Notes: generated from the sequence alone by a model not told the origin. 64,000 nt of DNA from Kingella potus (GCF_900451175.1 NZ_UGJJ01000002.1:248001-312000); one strand, 5' to 3'. Shown: positions 19,641 to 29,674, counted from the stretch's first letter. Translations and numbers: made by a program.

Positions 19641-20777
19641 TCAGAGGCCGTCCCAGCCTTGGAACATCAGGCCGAAGCCGATGCCGTTTTGTTTGTGGTT
19701 GTAGTCGATGAGGCTGTCGCCGTAGCCGTGAAAGCCGCGCACAATGCCTTGCAGCTTTCCTTTGATGGGGAAGGTGTAGGCGGCTTCGGCCGCGCCGTAG
19801 CCGGTGCGCGGGTTGTAGCGCAGGGTGGCGGACAGGTTTTGTTTGTCGGTAAGGCGGTAGTGCAGCTTCAAATCGCCGTAGCCTATGTAGTCGGCGAGGT
19901 CGGGATTGTCGTTTTTATCGCCTTTTTCGTCGAATACGCGCGTCCAAACGCGGGGAATGACGGTCAGCCTGCCCCATTCCATGCCGGCCATGGCGTAGAT
20001 TTTGTTCCACGAACGCGATTCGGGGCGGCTCTGGCCGTTGGACTGGTGGGCGAAACCCGCGCCGATCATGCGCAGGCGGCCGCCAAAGGGCAGATGCGAG
20101 CGTACGGGCTGGGTAATGAAGATTTCAGGCTCGTAGTCGGTATTGCGGAAGGGGGCGGAACGGTTGCCCTGGTTGTAGATCTGCCAGTCGGATTTCTGTG
20201 TGTAGCCGAACCACAAGTCGGCACGGCTTTTAAACAGGTCTTCGGCGACTTTGCTTTTGAAGGAAACCTGCATTTTGGTTTCGGTGCGCTGCTGGTCGGT
20301 AAAACGCTCCTGGGTGGTGGTGCCGCGCGTGGGCGAAGAGGGCGTGCGGTTGGGGCTGCTGTTGTACCACGCCGGCATCAGGTACATGGGCTGGTGTTCG
20401 CGCACGGTGAGAATGCCGCCGGGGCGGTTGGCATCCAAATCATACATACGGCTCAGAGGCGTGTAGGCTGCGGCCGCTTCGGCAAGCTCTTCCGTAGGCG
20501 AAACCACGCCGTCTTTATGCTCCACCAGTACGGGCTCGCGAAGCTGTATGCTTTCGCGCACGCTTCCGACTATATCCGGCTGCGGCTTGGCTGCGGGCTG
20601 CGGCATTCCTACCTTTTGCACAGGCGGAAACTGTGCGGCGAAGATTTTGTCGTAGCAGGCCAGGCGCAGCGCATTCTCCTGCAACAGGGCGCATTGCAGC
20701 GCGGCATCGTCGGCCGCGTGTGCGGCGGGCAGTATCAGGACGGAAACGAGGGCGGACAGATAAAGCGTTTTGTTCAT
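19641..20777 (-). CDS. pldA: Outer-membrane phospholipase A (OMPLA)
   Basis: Encodes 378 residues from MNKTLYLSALVSVLILPAAHA (signal peptide, cleavage about residue 21). The ATG has GGAG upstream; the longer open frame runs back into rpsT and is rejected. The catalytic His-Ser-Asn triad is visible in AHQSNGQ (His244, Ser246) and RSWNKIY (Asn258). The C-terminal half alternates as beta-strands of a 12-strand barrel. It hydrolyses phospholipids mislocalised in the outer leaflet. Its N-terminal extension before the barrel is longer than in E. coli, as usual in Neisseria. Confidence 0.9.
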   Translation of the reverse strand: MNKTLYLSALVSVLILPAAHAADDAALQCALLQENALRLACYDKIFAAQFPPVQKVGMPQPAAKPQPDIVGSVRESIQLREPVLVEHKDGVVSPTEELAEAAAAYTPLSRMYDLDANRPGGILTVREHQPMYLMPAWYNSSPNRTPSSPTRGTTTQERFTDQQRTETKMQVSFKSKVAEDLFKSRADLWFGYTQKSDWQIYNQGNRSAPFRNTDYEPEIFITQPVRSHLPFGGRLRMIGAGFAHQSNGQSRPESRSWNKIYAMAGMEWGRLTVIPRVWTRVFDEKGDKNDNPDLADYIGYGDLKLHYRLTDKQNLSATLRYNPRTGYGAAEAAYTFPIKGKLQGIVRGFHGYGDSLIDYNHKQNGIGFGLMFQGWDGL

Positions 20778-20806
20778 GCGGCTTTCTCCGGGAGGCGGTT
20801 GCAAAA

Positions 20807-20843
20807 AGCCCCCGCCAACCGCATGGCGGCGGCTTCGGGGGCT
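20807..20843 (-). terminator. Rho-independent terminator of rpsT
   Basis: On the minus strand, AGCCCCCG...CGGGGGCT with an inner GCCGCC/GGCGG arm, followed by TTTTTG. It lies between rpsT and the pldA start. Confidence 0.8.
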
Positions 20844-20865
20844 GTGTGCTGCACATTCAAGCGCG

Positions 20866-21129
20866 TCAGGCCATGGCTTTGATTTTGGCCGACAGACGGC
20901 TTTTGTGGCGGGCGGCTTTGTTTTTGTGGAACACGCCTTTGTCGGCAATGCGGTCGATGACTTTTACGGACTGGACATAAACGGCCTGCGCGGCGGCTTT
21001 GTCGCCTGCTTCGACTGCTTTCAGAACTTTTTTTACTGCGGTGCGGAATGCGGTACGCAGACCGGCGTTGTGGGTGCGGTGTTTTACCGCCTGACGGGCG
21101 CGTTTGCGGGCTTGTGCGCTGTTGGCCAT
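20866..21129 (-). CDS. rpsT: 30S ribosomal protein S20
   Basis: Encodes 87 residues, highly basic, starting [18 protein letters not shown] with the S20 helical-bundle pattern ([42 protein letters not shown] ending). It binds 16S rRNA near helices 9 and 44. CAGGAG precedes the ATG. Confidence 0.97.
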   Translation of the reverse strand: MANSAQARKRARQAVKHRTHNAGLRTAFRTAVKKVLKAVEAGDKAAAQAVYVQSVKVIDRIADKGVFHKNKAARHKSRLSAKIKAMA

Positions 21130-21406
21130 AGTTGGTTGTCTCCTGAATAAATGGAATTTTGCAAACCGCGCATTCTAATAAGCAAACAGGCCGAACGCAA
21201 GGATTTTTCACGTTCCGCGCCTTTGCCGGGCCTTCCCTGCGGGCAGAGGTGCGTGCGTGCGGCGGGGCGGAATCCGGCAAAGAATGGTGCGGGAAAATGT
21301 TTAATATTTTGTTTTTCTGTAAAAAACCGTTACAATCAATCCGGAGCCGGACATTGGTGTTCCGGCATATTTCGTTCAATATCAACAGCAAGGAATGATA
21401 GCCATC

Positions 21407-22546
21407 ATGAAAAAAACCTTATTGACTGCAATGATTGCACTGGCACTGGCCGCCTGCGGCGGAAACTCCGGACAAAGCGGAGCCGATGCCGAGAGCCGTG
21501 GATCTGCAACTGCTGCCAATAGCGGCGCGACCGACGCGCTGAACATTTACAACTGGTCGAACTATGTGGACGAGGAAACCGTCGATGAGTTCAAAAAAGC
21601 CAACAACATCAAGCTGGTTTACGACCTCTACGAAAACAATGAAGCCCTCGAAGCCAAAGTGCTGACAGGAAAATCGGGCTACGATCTCGTTGTTCCCGGC
21701 ATCGCCTTCCTGCCGCGCCAGATTCAGGCCGGGGCGTATCAGAAAATCAACAAAGACCTGCTCCCCCACTACAAAGACATCAATCCCAAGCTGCTCGAAA
21801 TGCTGGCTGTTGCCGATCCGGGCAACGAATACGCCGTTCCCTATTTCTCGGGCGTAAACACCGTGGCCATTACCGCCAAAGGCAAAGAGGCTTTGGGCGG
21901 CAAGCTGCCGGAAAACGGCTGGGATCTGCTGTTCAAACCCGAATACACTTCCAAGCTCAAAGGCTGCGGTATCGCCATGTGGGACAGTCCGAGCGAAGTG
22001 TTTCCGATTCTGCTCAAATACCTGGATAAAGATCCTGCCGGCAAAAATCCCGCCGACATCGACGCGGCGGCCGAAGTGCTGAAAAAAGTGCGTCCCGACA
22101 TCAAACGTTTCAGCCCCTCGCTGATCGACGAACTGGCACGCGGCGACGTGTGTTTGGCGGTGGGCAACGGCGGCGATTTGAATATGGCGAAAAAGCGTTC
22201 CGAAGAAGCGGGCAACAAATTCGGTATCGAAGTGCTCAACCCCAAAGGCATGGGCTTTTGGATCGAATCGTGGCTGATTCCGGCCGATGCGAAAAACGTT
22301 GTCAATGCGCACAAATACATCGATTACACTTTGCAGCCCGAAGTGGCGGCGAAAAACGGCAACTACGTAACCTTTGCCCCCGCCAGCCTGCCTGCGAAGG
22401 CAATGATGGATCAGAAGCTGACCGAAGTGCGCTCGATTTTCCCCACCGACCAAGATATGGCCGACGGCTTCGTGATGCCGCAGATGAGCAACGAAGCGAA
22501 AAAGCAAACCGTTGATCTGTGGCAGAAAATCAAAGCAGGCAACTAA
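21407..22546 (+). CDS. Spermidine/putrescine-type ABC transporter substrate-binding lipoprotein
   Basis: Encodes 379 residues from MKKTLLTAMIALALAACGG; an in-frame ATG four codons earlier has no spaced ribosome-binding site. The lipobox LAAC predicts acylation of Cys17. LNIYNWSNYVDEETVDEFKK begins the PotD/PotF binding fold, with YDLVVPG and IESWLIPADAKN also typical. It captures polyamines in the periplasm. No permease or ATPase gene is adjacent, so it must use components encoded elsewhere, as is usual for the several PotD paralogues of Neisseria. It ends at a strong DUS terminator. Confidence 0.88.
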   Translation: MKKTLLTAMIALALAACGGNSGQSGADAESRGSATAANSGATDALNIYNWSNYVDEETVDEFKKANNIKLVYDLYENNEALEAKVLTGKSGYDLVVPGIAFLPRQIQAGAYQKINKDLLPHYKDINPKLLEMLAVADPGNEYAVPYFSGVNTVAITAKGKEALGGKLPENGWDLLFKPEYTSKLKGCGIAMWDSPSEVFPILLKYLDKDPAGKNPADIDAAAEVLKKVRPDIKRFSPSLIDELARGDVCLAVGNGGDLNMAKKRSEEAGNKFGIEVLNPKGMGFWIESWLIPADAKNVVNAHKYIDYTLQPEVAAKNGNYVTFAPASLPAKAMMDQKLTEVRSIFPTDQDMADGFVMPQMSNEAKKQTVDLWQKIKAGN

Positions 22547-22577
22547 TATCTGCCGCTGAAAACGGCAATATAAAAAA

Positions 22578-22618
22578 GAGGCCGTCTGAAAACCGCCAAC
22601 CGGTTTTCAGACGGCCTC
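22578..22618 (+). terminator. DUS-pair terminator of the polyamine-binding lipoprotein
   Basis: GAGGCCGTCTGAAAACCG and its reverse complement, followed by TTTCTTTTT. A textbook intrinsic terminator 31 bases after the stop. Confidence 0.8.
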
Positions 22619-22966
22619 TTTCTTTTTATAACGAGTCAGATTAAGAAATATCCGCCTCTCTGTCCGCATAAACAGGCAAGGTGTGCCGCTCTGCGACGCA
22701 CGCGGATTTGCGGATTGGTCGGAAGGTTGTTTGTAAAACAAAGAACGCGTGCGTGGCCTCACCACATTTTACACGGACGGCAGAGGCCGTCTGAAAAGTG
22801 CAAACGGTATTTCGGATGCGCTGAACCCGTGTATTCAGACGGCCTCATTTTTCTGTTTTTTAAAATGCCCGTGCCAAAATCTGCAACCGCGTGCGCCGCT
22901 TGGGCGATACATCCTAATTTGACGGCAGAGGCCGTCTGAAAAACAAATTTTCAGACGGCCTCTTCA
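22619..22966. repeat. Composite DUS/REP-like intergenic element
   Basis: No gene seen before metS. Order: GGTGTGCCGCTCTGCGACGCACGCGG, then GAACGCGTGCGTGGCC...CAC, then a DUS with CAAACGGTATTTCGGATGCGC and an inverted DUS, then GCGTGCGCCGCTTGGGCGATAC, and finally a DUS pair at about 22931-22965. It has the same order of parts as the element at 31541-32086 but with diverged sequence. Confidence 0.65.
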
Positions 22967-22992
22967 AACGCAATATGCTGTGGTGTCCGGCT

Positions 22993-23094
22993 TTATCCGC
23001 CGTCTTCCTTGGGCAGGCGCAGGATGGCGACGACGAAGCCGCCCCAAATCACGATTAGGGAAATCAGCATCATAATGATGGCGAACATACTCAT
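22993..23094 (-). CDS. metS: MetS-type small subunit of an NSS amino-acid transporter
   Basis: Encodes 33 residues beginning [17 protein letters not shown], a single membrane helix, ending in a charged tail KEDGG. Its ATG overlaps the TGA of the large transporter gene (ATGA), so the two are translationally coupled. MetS subunits of this size are known beside MetP-type Na+-dependent methionine/alanine importers. The assignment rests on context, length and topology. Confidence 0.85.
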   Translation of the reverse strand: MSMFAIIMMLISLIVIWGGFVVAILRLPKEDGG

Positions 23095-24617
23095 TTTCCG
23101 TCTCCTTTCACATCTTCGGCATCGGCATCAAACGGCTCTTCTTTTTTCCACGGCAGCAGGCTGAACAGCAGGGCGCAGACAATCAGCCCCACAGACATTC
23201 CCCAGCCGAACACATTGAGAAACCAGTCGGGATAGCCGCTGTAGTTTTTCTCCAACAGGTTCATACTGTCGGACACCAGCATATAGGCCAAAATGCAGAA
23301 AGTGGCGGTGATGCAGGTGTACCAGAGTGTGCCGACTTTAAACGACGAAATGCCGTTGATGTGTCCCGCCAGCTTGGGCAGGGTTTTGGTGGCCGCCATC
23401 AGCAGCACATAGCAGAAGCCCGCCGCGACAATGCCGTAGATATTGACGAATTTGTCGAGCACGTCCAACACGGGCAGGCCGGTGGTGGTGCCGAACAGCA
23501 GCGACGAAACCACCATCATCGGAATGCCCACGGCCAGCGTGGCCGGGATACGGCCGAGCCGCCATTTGTCCTGCACCGCCGCCACAATTACTTCCACAAT
23601 CGAAATCATCGAAGTAATGCCCGCGAATACCAGCGAGGCGAAAAACAGCAGGCCGAGCAAAGTGCCGAAAGGTGCCTGGTTGATAATGGTGGGAAAGGCG
23701 ACAAAGGCCAAGCCCAAGCCCGAAGTGGCAACTTCGCTCACTTCCTTGCCCGCAGCCTGCGCCATAAAGCCCAATGCGGCGAACACGCCGATGCCGGCCA
23801 GCACTTCAAAGCTGCTGTTGGCAAAACCGACCACCAGCCCCGTACCCGCCAAATCGGATTTTTTCTTCAAATAGGAAGAGTAGGTAATCATGATGCCGAA
23901 GCAGATGGAGAGCGAGAAGAAAATCTGTCCGTAGGCGGCAATCCACACGCCCGAATCGCTGAGCTTCGACCAATCCGGCGTAAACAGCGCGTCCAAACCT
24001 TTGGTTGCACCAGGCAGCGTCAGGGCGACGGCCACCATAATCAGGAACATGATGACCAAAAGCGGCATAAACACCGCCGAAGAACGCGCCACGCCTTTTT
24101 GCACGCCCAAAACAAGGATGGCGATGGTAAACAGCCACACACCCGCCAGCGGCAGGAACACCGGCCACACCATATCCAGGCTCACGCCCGTGTCTTTGGC
24201 CATGTGCAGGTAGTCGTTATAGAAAAATGCCTGCGGGTCGGTGCCCCACGCGGCAGTAAAGGAAAACCAAGTGTAGCTGGCCGCCCAGCCGAGGATGACG
24301 GCGTAGTAGATGCAGATAATGACATTGGTCATCACATTCCACCAGCCCAAGGGTTCCAGCCATTTGCGTACGCGGCGGAAAGCCAGCGGCGGCGATCCGC
24401 GGTAGCGGTGGCCGATGGCATATTCCAAGAGCAGCAGCGGAATGCCCGCAGTCAGCAGGGCAATGAGATAGGGGACGATGAACGCCCCGCCGCCGTTGTC
24501 GTAGGCGATATAGGGAAACCGCCAGATATTGCCCAGCCCCACGGCCGAGCCGATGGCGGCGAAGATAAATGCCTTGCGGGTGGAAAAGGTTGCGCGTTGT
24601 TCTTGTTGTTCCGACAC
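23091..24617 (-). CDS. Sodium-dependent amino-acid transporter, NSS family (MetP-like)
   Basis: Encodes 508 residues with about 12 membrane helices. The family signature [20 protein letters not shown] lies in helix 1, with the Na+/substrate unwound region GSAVGLGN. The start is GTG at 24617, with AAGGAGG upstream. It is followed by the overlapping MetS subunit. The NSS group with a small subunit imports methionine or alanine with Na+; exact substrate is inferred. The gene is isolated from the upstream lipoprotein genes, which are divergent. Confidence 0.9.
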   Translation of the reverse strand: MSEQQEQRATFSTRKAFIFAAIGSAVGLGNIWRFPYIAYDNGGGAFIVPYLIALLTAGIPLLLLEYAIGHRYRGSPPLAFRRVRKWLEPLGWWNVMTNVIICIYYAVILGWAASYTWFSFTAAWGTDPQAFFYNDYLHMAKDTGVSLDMVWPVFLPLAGVWLFTIAILVLGVQKGVARSSAVFMPLLVIMFLIMVAVALTLPGATKGLDALFTPDWSKLSDSGVWIAAYGQIFFSLSICFGIMITYSSYLKKKSDLAGTGLVVGFANSSFEVLAGIGVFAALGFMAQAAGKEVSEVATSGLGLAFVAFPTIINQAPFGTLLGLLFFASLVFAGITSMISIVEVIVAAVQDKWRLGRIPATLAVGIPMMVVSSLLFGTTTGLPVLDVLDKFVNIYGIVAAGFCYVLLMAATKTLPKLAGHINGISSFKVGTLWYTCITATFCILAYMLVSDSMNLLEKNYSGYPDWFLNVFGWGMSVGLIVCALLFSLLPWKKEEPFDADAEDVKGDGK

Positions 24618-24908
24618 GGAACGCCTCCTTAATTAAGATATGTGTTAGCGGGCTGCCGGTTTGTTCCGATGTTAAGGCCGTCTGAAAAACGGCCCGCATC
24701 AGGGCGGCTTGGAAATAAGAAAAGCTGCCATCATACTTGGTTGTGTAAAGTTTTGCTAGCGGCATGTGCCGGCAGGTGCCGCAGGCCGTCTGAAAAGGCG
24801 GAAAAGATATGTTTTTGCGGAAGAAACACTTGACTTGAGTCGGCGGGTTAGTTAAATTCCGTAAACAGAAATTTTGCTTTTCCCGTCATTCCAGATAAAG
24901 GAAATTCT

Positions 24909-25148
24909 ATGTTGAAGTCCGTATTATTGGCTTTTGCCGCCGCCGTTTCGCTCAGCGCATGTGTCGGCAGCCAGCCGTTTGTCAGCAGCCGTTCCGAAGC
25001 CGAGCTCGAGCGTGATGCCGATGCGGTCAACCGCGCCGAACGCGCCGAACGCGCCGAACGCCGCGCCGAAGACCGCGAAGAAATGATGAACGCCGCCGAA
25101 GCCGTCAACCGCGCCAACAGAGGCCGCCGCGTCTACATCCTGCGCTAA
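24909..25148 (+). CDS. Small lipoprotein with AER repeats
   Basis: Encodes 79 residues. A lipoprotein signal MLKSVLLAFAAAVSLSAC gives acylated Cys18. The mature part is highly charged and probably helical: EAELERDADAVNR, then a repeated AER encoded by near-perfect copies of GCCGAACGC, then AEDREEMMNAAEAVNRAN. It ends RGRRVYILR. AAAGGAAATTCT precedes the ATG. Its partner downstream is another small lipoprotein of similar charge. No family recognised; a structural role in the envelope is possible. Confidence 0.65.
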   Translation: MLKSVLLAFAAAVSLSACVGSQPFVSSRSEAELERDADAVNRAERAERAERRAEDREEMMNAAEAVNRANRGRRVYILR

Positions 25149-25188
25149 GCCGCGCAATACAGAACACATTACGAATAGGAGTTTGATT

Positions 25189-25506
25189 ATGAAAGCACTG
25201 GCCATTCCCCTGATGATCGTATTGGCACTTTCCGCCTGTACCACTCCCGGACAATCCGTGGGCGATTACGCCATCGGCGATGACAATGCCGCCATCAATG
25301 CCGGACGCAACCGCAAATCCGCGCAGATCAGCCGCGCCCAGCTCGAACAGCACCGCCGCCAGCGTGCCAACGTATCCGAAGAGCTGGCACTCGAACGCGA
25401 AAAACGTGCCAACAGACACGACAGCATCCGTCAGGGCATGGGTACTGCTGCCGGTGCGGTCGGCCTGATTGGCGGCACGGCTGCCATCATCCGCGCATTC
25501 CGATAA
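25189..25506 (+). CDS. Small lipoprotein with C-terminal glycine-rich helix
   Basis: Encodes 105 residues from MKALAIPLMIVLALSACTT (lipobox Cys17); AGGAG at seven bases' spacing fixes the ATG. The middle is charged (RAQLEQHRRQRANVSEELALEREKR-like helix) and the C-terminus has GMGTAAGAVGLIGGTAAIIRAF, a glycine-rich hydrophobic stretch that could insert in a membrane. It is 40 bases after the previous small lipoprotein and probably in the same transcript. No family recognised. Confidence 0.65.
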   Translation: MKALAIPLMIVLALSACTTPGQSVGDYAIGDDNAAINAGRNRKSAQISRAQLEQHRRQRANVSEELALEREKRANRHDSIRQGMGTAAGAVGLIGGTAAIIRAFR

Positions 25507-25523
25507 TTCGGCAAACCGCAATT

Positions 25524-25554
25524 GCCGGCAATGTGATCATTGCCGGCTGTTTTT
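25524..25554 (+). terminator. Intrinsic terminator of the lipoprotein pair
   Basis: GCCGGCAATG-TGAT-CATTGCCGGC, a perfect 10-bp stem followed by TGTTTTT. The rest of the gap to ubiD (25555-25942) holds a DUS pair at 25671-25713 and no recognisable gene. Confidence 0.85.
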
Positions 25555-25942
25555 ACGGCTGCAGAAAATGAAACAATACGGCTTTGCCGCCCCTTGCAGT
25601 GCTGCCGTCTGCGTTTGGCCGCATGACATCTTCTTTATTTTCTCAGGTAATATTGTCCGGCACCGTCTTTGAGGCCGTCTGAAAAACACCCAATGCGGAT
25701 TTCAGACGGCCTCGGAAAAGCCGCAGGCAATAAGTGCGGAGCCAAATGGCGGCAAAAGGCAAGGCCTGCGGGGCTGCGCCCGCTTTCCGTCCTGTCGCCG
25801 CCGAAGCACCGCGCTGCCGCCGTCCCGAAAAGCAACAGCGATTTTCAAACCTGCAACGGCTGTTTGCTCCCGTCCGCATTACGGGCGGATGTATCTTGTT
25901 TCCCGTAAGGCAAACTGTCCGAACGCATAAGGAAAGCCGAAT

Positions 25943-27421
25943 ATGAAATACCGAGATCTGCGCGACTTTACCGCCCAATTGGAACAGACAGGCCGTCTGA
26001 AACGCATCGCCGCCCCCGTTTCCCCGCATTTGGAAATGACCGAAATTGCCGACCGCGTTTTGCGCGCGCAAGGGCCGGCGCTGCTGTTCGAACACCCCGT
26101 CAAGCCCGACGGCGGCTGTTATGATTTTCCCGTGCTGGCCAACCTGTTCGGCACGCCCGAACGCGTGGCGATGGGCATGGGCGCGGACAGCGTCGCCAAA
26201 CTGCGCGAAATCGGCCAAACGCTGGCCTATCTGAAAGAACCCGAGCCGCCCAAAGGCATCAAAGACGCATTTTCCAAACTGCCGCTCTTGAAAGACATTT
26301 GGAGCATGGCGCCGAACGTGGTGAAAAAAGCGCCCTGCCAAGAAATCGTATGGGAGGGCGGCGACGTAGATTTAACGCGCCTGCCGATTCAGCACTGCTG
26401 GCCGGAAGACGTGGCGCCGCTGGTAACATGGGGCTTGACCGTAACGCGCGGGCCGCACAAAAAACGCCAGAATCTCGGCATCTACCGCCAACAATTATTA
26501 AGCAAAAACAAGCTCATCATGCGCTGGCTCGCCCATCGCGGCGGCGCACTCGATTTTCAGGCGCACAAAAAGCTGCATCCCGACACACCGTATCCCGTTG
26601 CCGTGGTGCTCGGCTGCGACCCCGCCACGATTTTGGGCGCGGTTACGCCCGTGCCCGACACCTTGAGCGAATACCAGTTTGCCGGCCTCCTGCGCGGCTC
26701 GCGCACCGAATTGGTGAAATGCATCGGCAGCGGTTTGCAAGTGCCGGCCCGCGCCGAAATCGTGCTCGAAGGCGTGATTCATCCCAATGAAACCGCGCTC
26801 GAAGGCCCCTATGGCGACCACACAGGCTATTACAACGAGCAGGATTATTTCCCCGTGTTTACCGTCGAGCGCATCACCATGCGCGAAAACCCGATTTACC
26901 ACAGCACCTACACCGGCAAACCCCCCGACGAACCGGCCGTGCTGGGCGTGGCCTTAAACGAAGTATTCGTGCCGCTGCTGCAAAAACAGTTTCCCGAAAT
27001 CACCGATTTCTACCTGCCGCCCGAAGGCTGTTCCTACCGCATGGCCGTGGTCAGCATCAAAAAACAATATGCCGGCCACGCCAAGCGCGTGATGATGGGC
27101 TGCTGGTCGTTCCTGCGCCAGTTTATGTACACCAAATTCATCATCGTGGTGGACGACGATGTGGACTGCCGCGACTGGAAAGAAGTGATTTGGGCGGTTA
27201 CCACGCGCATGGATCCCGTGCGCGATACGGTATTGGTGGAAAACACGCCGATTGACTATTTGGACTTCGCCAGCCCTGTGAGCGGACTCGGCGGCAAAAT
27301 GGGCTTGGACGCCACCAACAAATGGCCGGGCGAAACCGACCGCGAATGGGGGCGCGTCATCGAGCGCGATGCCGCCACTGTGGCCAAAGTCGATGCCATG
27401 TGGCGCGACTTGGGTTTGTGA
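25943..27421 (+). CDS. ubiD: 4-hydroxy-3-polyprenylbenzoate decarboxylase UbiD
   Basis: Encodes 492 residues, the usual UbiD length. It begins [22 protein letters not shown]. Visible family parts include [14 protein letters not shown] (prFMN/metal site region), [20 protein letters not shown] with the catalytic E...E/D set, and [22 protein letters not shown]. It decarboxylates the ubiquinone precursor using prenylated FMN made by UbiX, which is not in the window. A DUS lies at codons 15-18. A 56-codon ORF starts just past its stop. Confidence 0.95.
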   Translation: MKYRDLRDFTAQLEQTGRLKRIAAPVSPHLEMTEIADRVLRAQGPALLFEHPVKPDGGCYDFPVLANLFGTPERVAMGMGADSVAKLREIGQTLAYLKEPEPPKGIKDAFSKLPLLKDIWSMAPNVVKKAPCQEIVWEGGDVDLTRLPIQHCWPEDVAPLVTWGLTVTRGPHKKRQNLGIYRQQLLSKNKLIMRWLAHRGGALDFQAHKKLHPDTPYPVAVVLGCDPATILGAVTPVPDTLSEYQFAGLLRGSRTELVKCIGSGLQVPARAEIVLEGVIHPNETALEGPYGDHTGYYNEQDYFPVFTVERITMRENPIYHSTYTGKPPDEPAVLGVALNEVFVPLLQKQFPEITDFYLPPEGCSYRMAVVSIKKQYAGHAKRVMMGCWSFLRQFMYTKFIIVVDDDVDCRDWKEVIWAVTTRMDPVRDTVLVENTPIDYLDFASPVSGLGGKMGLDATNKWPGETDREWGRVIERDAATVAKVDAMWRDLGL

Positions 27422-27422
27422 A

Positions 27423-27593
27423 ATGAACTTAGTCATCGAGCTGCTGCTTTCGATGGTTGCGGAATTTGTTTCAGCTGGTGAGACATACCGGCGGCTGGCG
27501 CAAGACTGGCGGCGGCGGAAATTGTCGGTGGCATCCGCGCTGCCGGTATTGGTGTGGCTGCTTTTGTTTTGGCTGGTCGGAATGGCGATTTGA
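27423..27593 (+). CDS. Short membrane protein downstream of ubiD
   Basis: Encodes 56 residues; the ATG is one base after the ubiD TGA, suggesting coupled translation. It has an N-terminal MNLVIELLLSMVAEF segment, a charged centre (YRRLAQDWRRRK) and a C-terminal helix PVLVWLLLFWLVGMAI. There is no family match I recognise. Position and topology support a real small inner-membrane protein, but it could be a chance ORF. Confidence 0.45.
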   Translation: MNLVIELLLSMVAEFVSAGETYRRLAQDWRRRKLSVASALPVLVWLLLFWLVGMAI

Positions 27594-27776
27594 GCCGTAT
27601 TCGGCTGATATTTATTCGGAACAGTCGTGTTTCAGACGGCCTTTCCGTCGGGCTTTTTCCAAGCAAAGGCCGTCTGAAAAGATATGCTAGAATCCGCGTC
27701 TTTTCAGACGGCATCTTTAATTTTTTCAGACGGCCTCTCCATACTCCCACCCCAATATCCATCCATTCCCCCGAAT

Positions 27777-29144
27777 ATGCTGCCCGACCAAGCCCGCCGC
27801 CTTACCGAACTCGTCCGCCTGCTCGAAGAAGACGGCTATATTTTTTCCGCCGACCCCGAAGCCGTTACCGAAGCCCTGCGGCACGAAGAGGGCGGCGCGG
27901 AACAACGCCTGCTGCGCCGCGCCGCCCTAATCGACAGCAACGGCCGCCTTGCCGACGCGCTGCAACGCAGCCGCAGCGGCGTGTTCTGGCTGTGGCTCAC
28001 GGCCGCCACCCTGCTTTTTTCCGCCGCCTTTTCCGCCACCTACGCCCTGATGGACGAAAAAGGGCTCAACTTCTTCCTCATCCTCGCCGGCGTATTGGGC
28101 GCAAACACCGTGATGCTGCTGGTTTGGCTGGCCGCCGTGGTTGTTTTGCGCCGCCAAGGCACGCTGCCCGTTTCCTGTCCGTCGGGCTGGCTGCGCGGGC
28201 GCGGAGCCGTCGGACAAGCCCTGCTGCATCTGTCCGCCGAAGAATGGCGCAGGCCGCAAACCCGCTGGATCGTCGGAGCGGCTTCCCACAGCCTTTGGCT
28301 CGCCACCCTTTCCGGAATGCTGGTCTGCATTCTGCTGCTGCTCTCCGTGCGCCAGTACACCTTCAATTGGGAAAGCACCCTGCTCGACGGCACGGCCTTG
28401 GTCGGCACCGTGTCCGCGCTGGCAAAATTCCCTGCCGCACTCGGCTTCCCCGCACCCGATGCCGCCGCCGTGCTGCAAGGCCGTCTGAACGGCAATGCCG
28501 CCGATGCGCAGGCATGGGCGTGGCTCTTGGTCGGCTGCATTTTCTGCTACGGCATCCTGCCGCGTCTGACGGCATGGGCGGCCTGCAAGCTGCTGGTACG
28601 CCGCGCCGCCTGCGGCCTGCCGCTGGACAAACCGTATTACCAAAACATCATCCGCCGCTGGCAGACGCGGATTACCGATGCCGACACGCAGCGCGAAGCC
28701 GTGCCCGTTTTGCCGCCCCGGCCTGCCGCCGACGGTGCGGCGCAGTGGGCGGTGATGCTGGAAACCGATTGGCCGGACAAAAACTGGTACCGCAGCGCGG
28801 CCGCGCGGCAGTGGCTCGACAAAGGCACGGCCGCAGGACGCGATGCGGTGGCTGCGCTGCTGGCGGAGCTGGCAGCGCAGCCCGTGCAGCTTCTGATCGG
28901 CATCCGCGCCCACACCGTACCCGACCGGGGCATCCTGCGCCAAACCGCCGCACTGGCGGCGGCGGCCAAAGGCGGCGCAATCGTCCAGCTTTTGCAGGCC
29001 GCCCCCGTTTCAGACGGCCTCGAAGACATGACCAAGCAATGGCAGTCCGCCCTGTCCGAACGCAACATTCCCTGTCTGCTCCCGCCGCAGGCGGCACAAA
29101 AACGGCGCAGGGCGCAGGCAGAGGCCGGGAGCGGGGTCGTCTGA
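27777..29144 (+). CDS. DUF2868-like membrane protein
   Basis: Encodes 455 residues from MLPDQARRLTELVRLLEEDG. Four or more membrane helices are visible: about 62-85, 92-118, 178-198 and 250-268. A C-terminal soluble domain follows, beginning near residue 300, with WAVMLETDWPDKNWY and a region QPVQLLIGIRAHTVPDRGILRQ that looks like an alpha/beta fold. Layout resembles DUF2868 proteins, which are often paired with a DUF3482 GTPase; no such gene is adjacent. The ribosome-binding site is weak, and a start further upstream would pass through DUS DNA. Confidence 0.6.
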   Translation: MLPDQARRLTELVRLLEEDGYIFSADPEAVTEALRHEEGGAEQRLLRRAALIDSNGRLADALQRSRSGVFWLWLTAATLLFSAAFSATYALMDEKGLNFFLILAGVLGANTVMLLVWLAAVVVLRRQGTLPVSCPSGWLRGRGAVGQALLHLSAEEWRRPQTRWIVGAASHSLWLATLSGMLVCILLLLSVRQYTFNWESTLLDGTALVGTVSALAKFPAALGFPAPDAAAVLQGRLNGNAADAQAWAWLLVGCIFCYGILPRLTAWAACKLLVRRAACGLPLDKPYYQNIIRRWQTRITDADTQREAVPVLPPRPAADGAAQWAVMLETDWPDKNWYRSAAARQWLDKGTAAGRDAVAALLAELAAQPVQLLIGIRAHTVPDRGILRQTAALAAAAKGGAIVQLLQAAPVSDGLEDMTKQWQSALSERNIPCLLPPQAAQKRRRAQAEAGSGVV

Positions 29145-29151
29145 AACTGTA

Positions 29152-29480
29152 TTTTCAGACGGCCTGTTTGCTACGATGGGAGCGCGTGCGTCGCCTTGGG
29201 GCGACACACCCTACTGTTATGCAGCCGGCGGGCAGAATTTAGTTTGCTGCAAATGCAAAATACGAGGCCGTCTGAAACTGTATTTTCAGACGGCCTCTGC
29301 CGTTGGGCAGGGTGTGCCGTGCAGCAGCGCATGCGGTTTCGGCGGTTGCGGATACCGCATGGCGGTGTGGGCGATGGAGCCTGAAAACACGGCGTTGCTG
29401 TGTCTGCCGTTTTGCGGTTTTCAGACGGCCTGTTTGCTACGATGGGAGCGCGTGCGTCGCCTTGGGGCGACACACCCTAC
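29152..29480. repeat. 63-bp direct repeat with REP-like hairpins and DUS pairs
   Basis: Positions 29152-29214 and 29418-29480 match closely. Each contains an inverted DUS followed by TGCTACGATGGGAGCGCG and the hairpin CGTCGCC-TTGG-GGCGACA ending in CACCCTAC. Between them lie a DUS pair (29264-29299) and GGGTGTGCCGTGCAGCAGCGCATGCG. A further GGGTGTGCGGCGAAGCC unit and a DUS pair (about 29607-29645) fill the rest to 29674. No gene seen. Confidence 0.75.
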
Positions 29481-29674
29481 CTTTGAATCCGACGGCAAAT
29501 GATGGCGGGAAAAAAGTTTTCCGTTGCTGAAAAAAGCAAACGCAGCACGGTTTGTCCGCAGGGTGTGCGGCGAAGCCATGCGCGCGTTTTTGCCATCCGG
29601 ACAACAGGCCGTCTGAAAACGGCATTGCGGCTTTCAGACGGCCTTTTCTCTGTTTCCGAATCTCCGTGCCAAGC

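Noticed and set aside
27554..29242. Arg/Pro-rich open frame overlapping the DUF2868-like gene
   Set aside because: It is a shifted-frame shadow with extreme Arg/Pro/Ala content; the membrane protein in the other frame has sensible helices.
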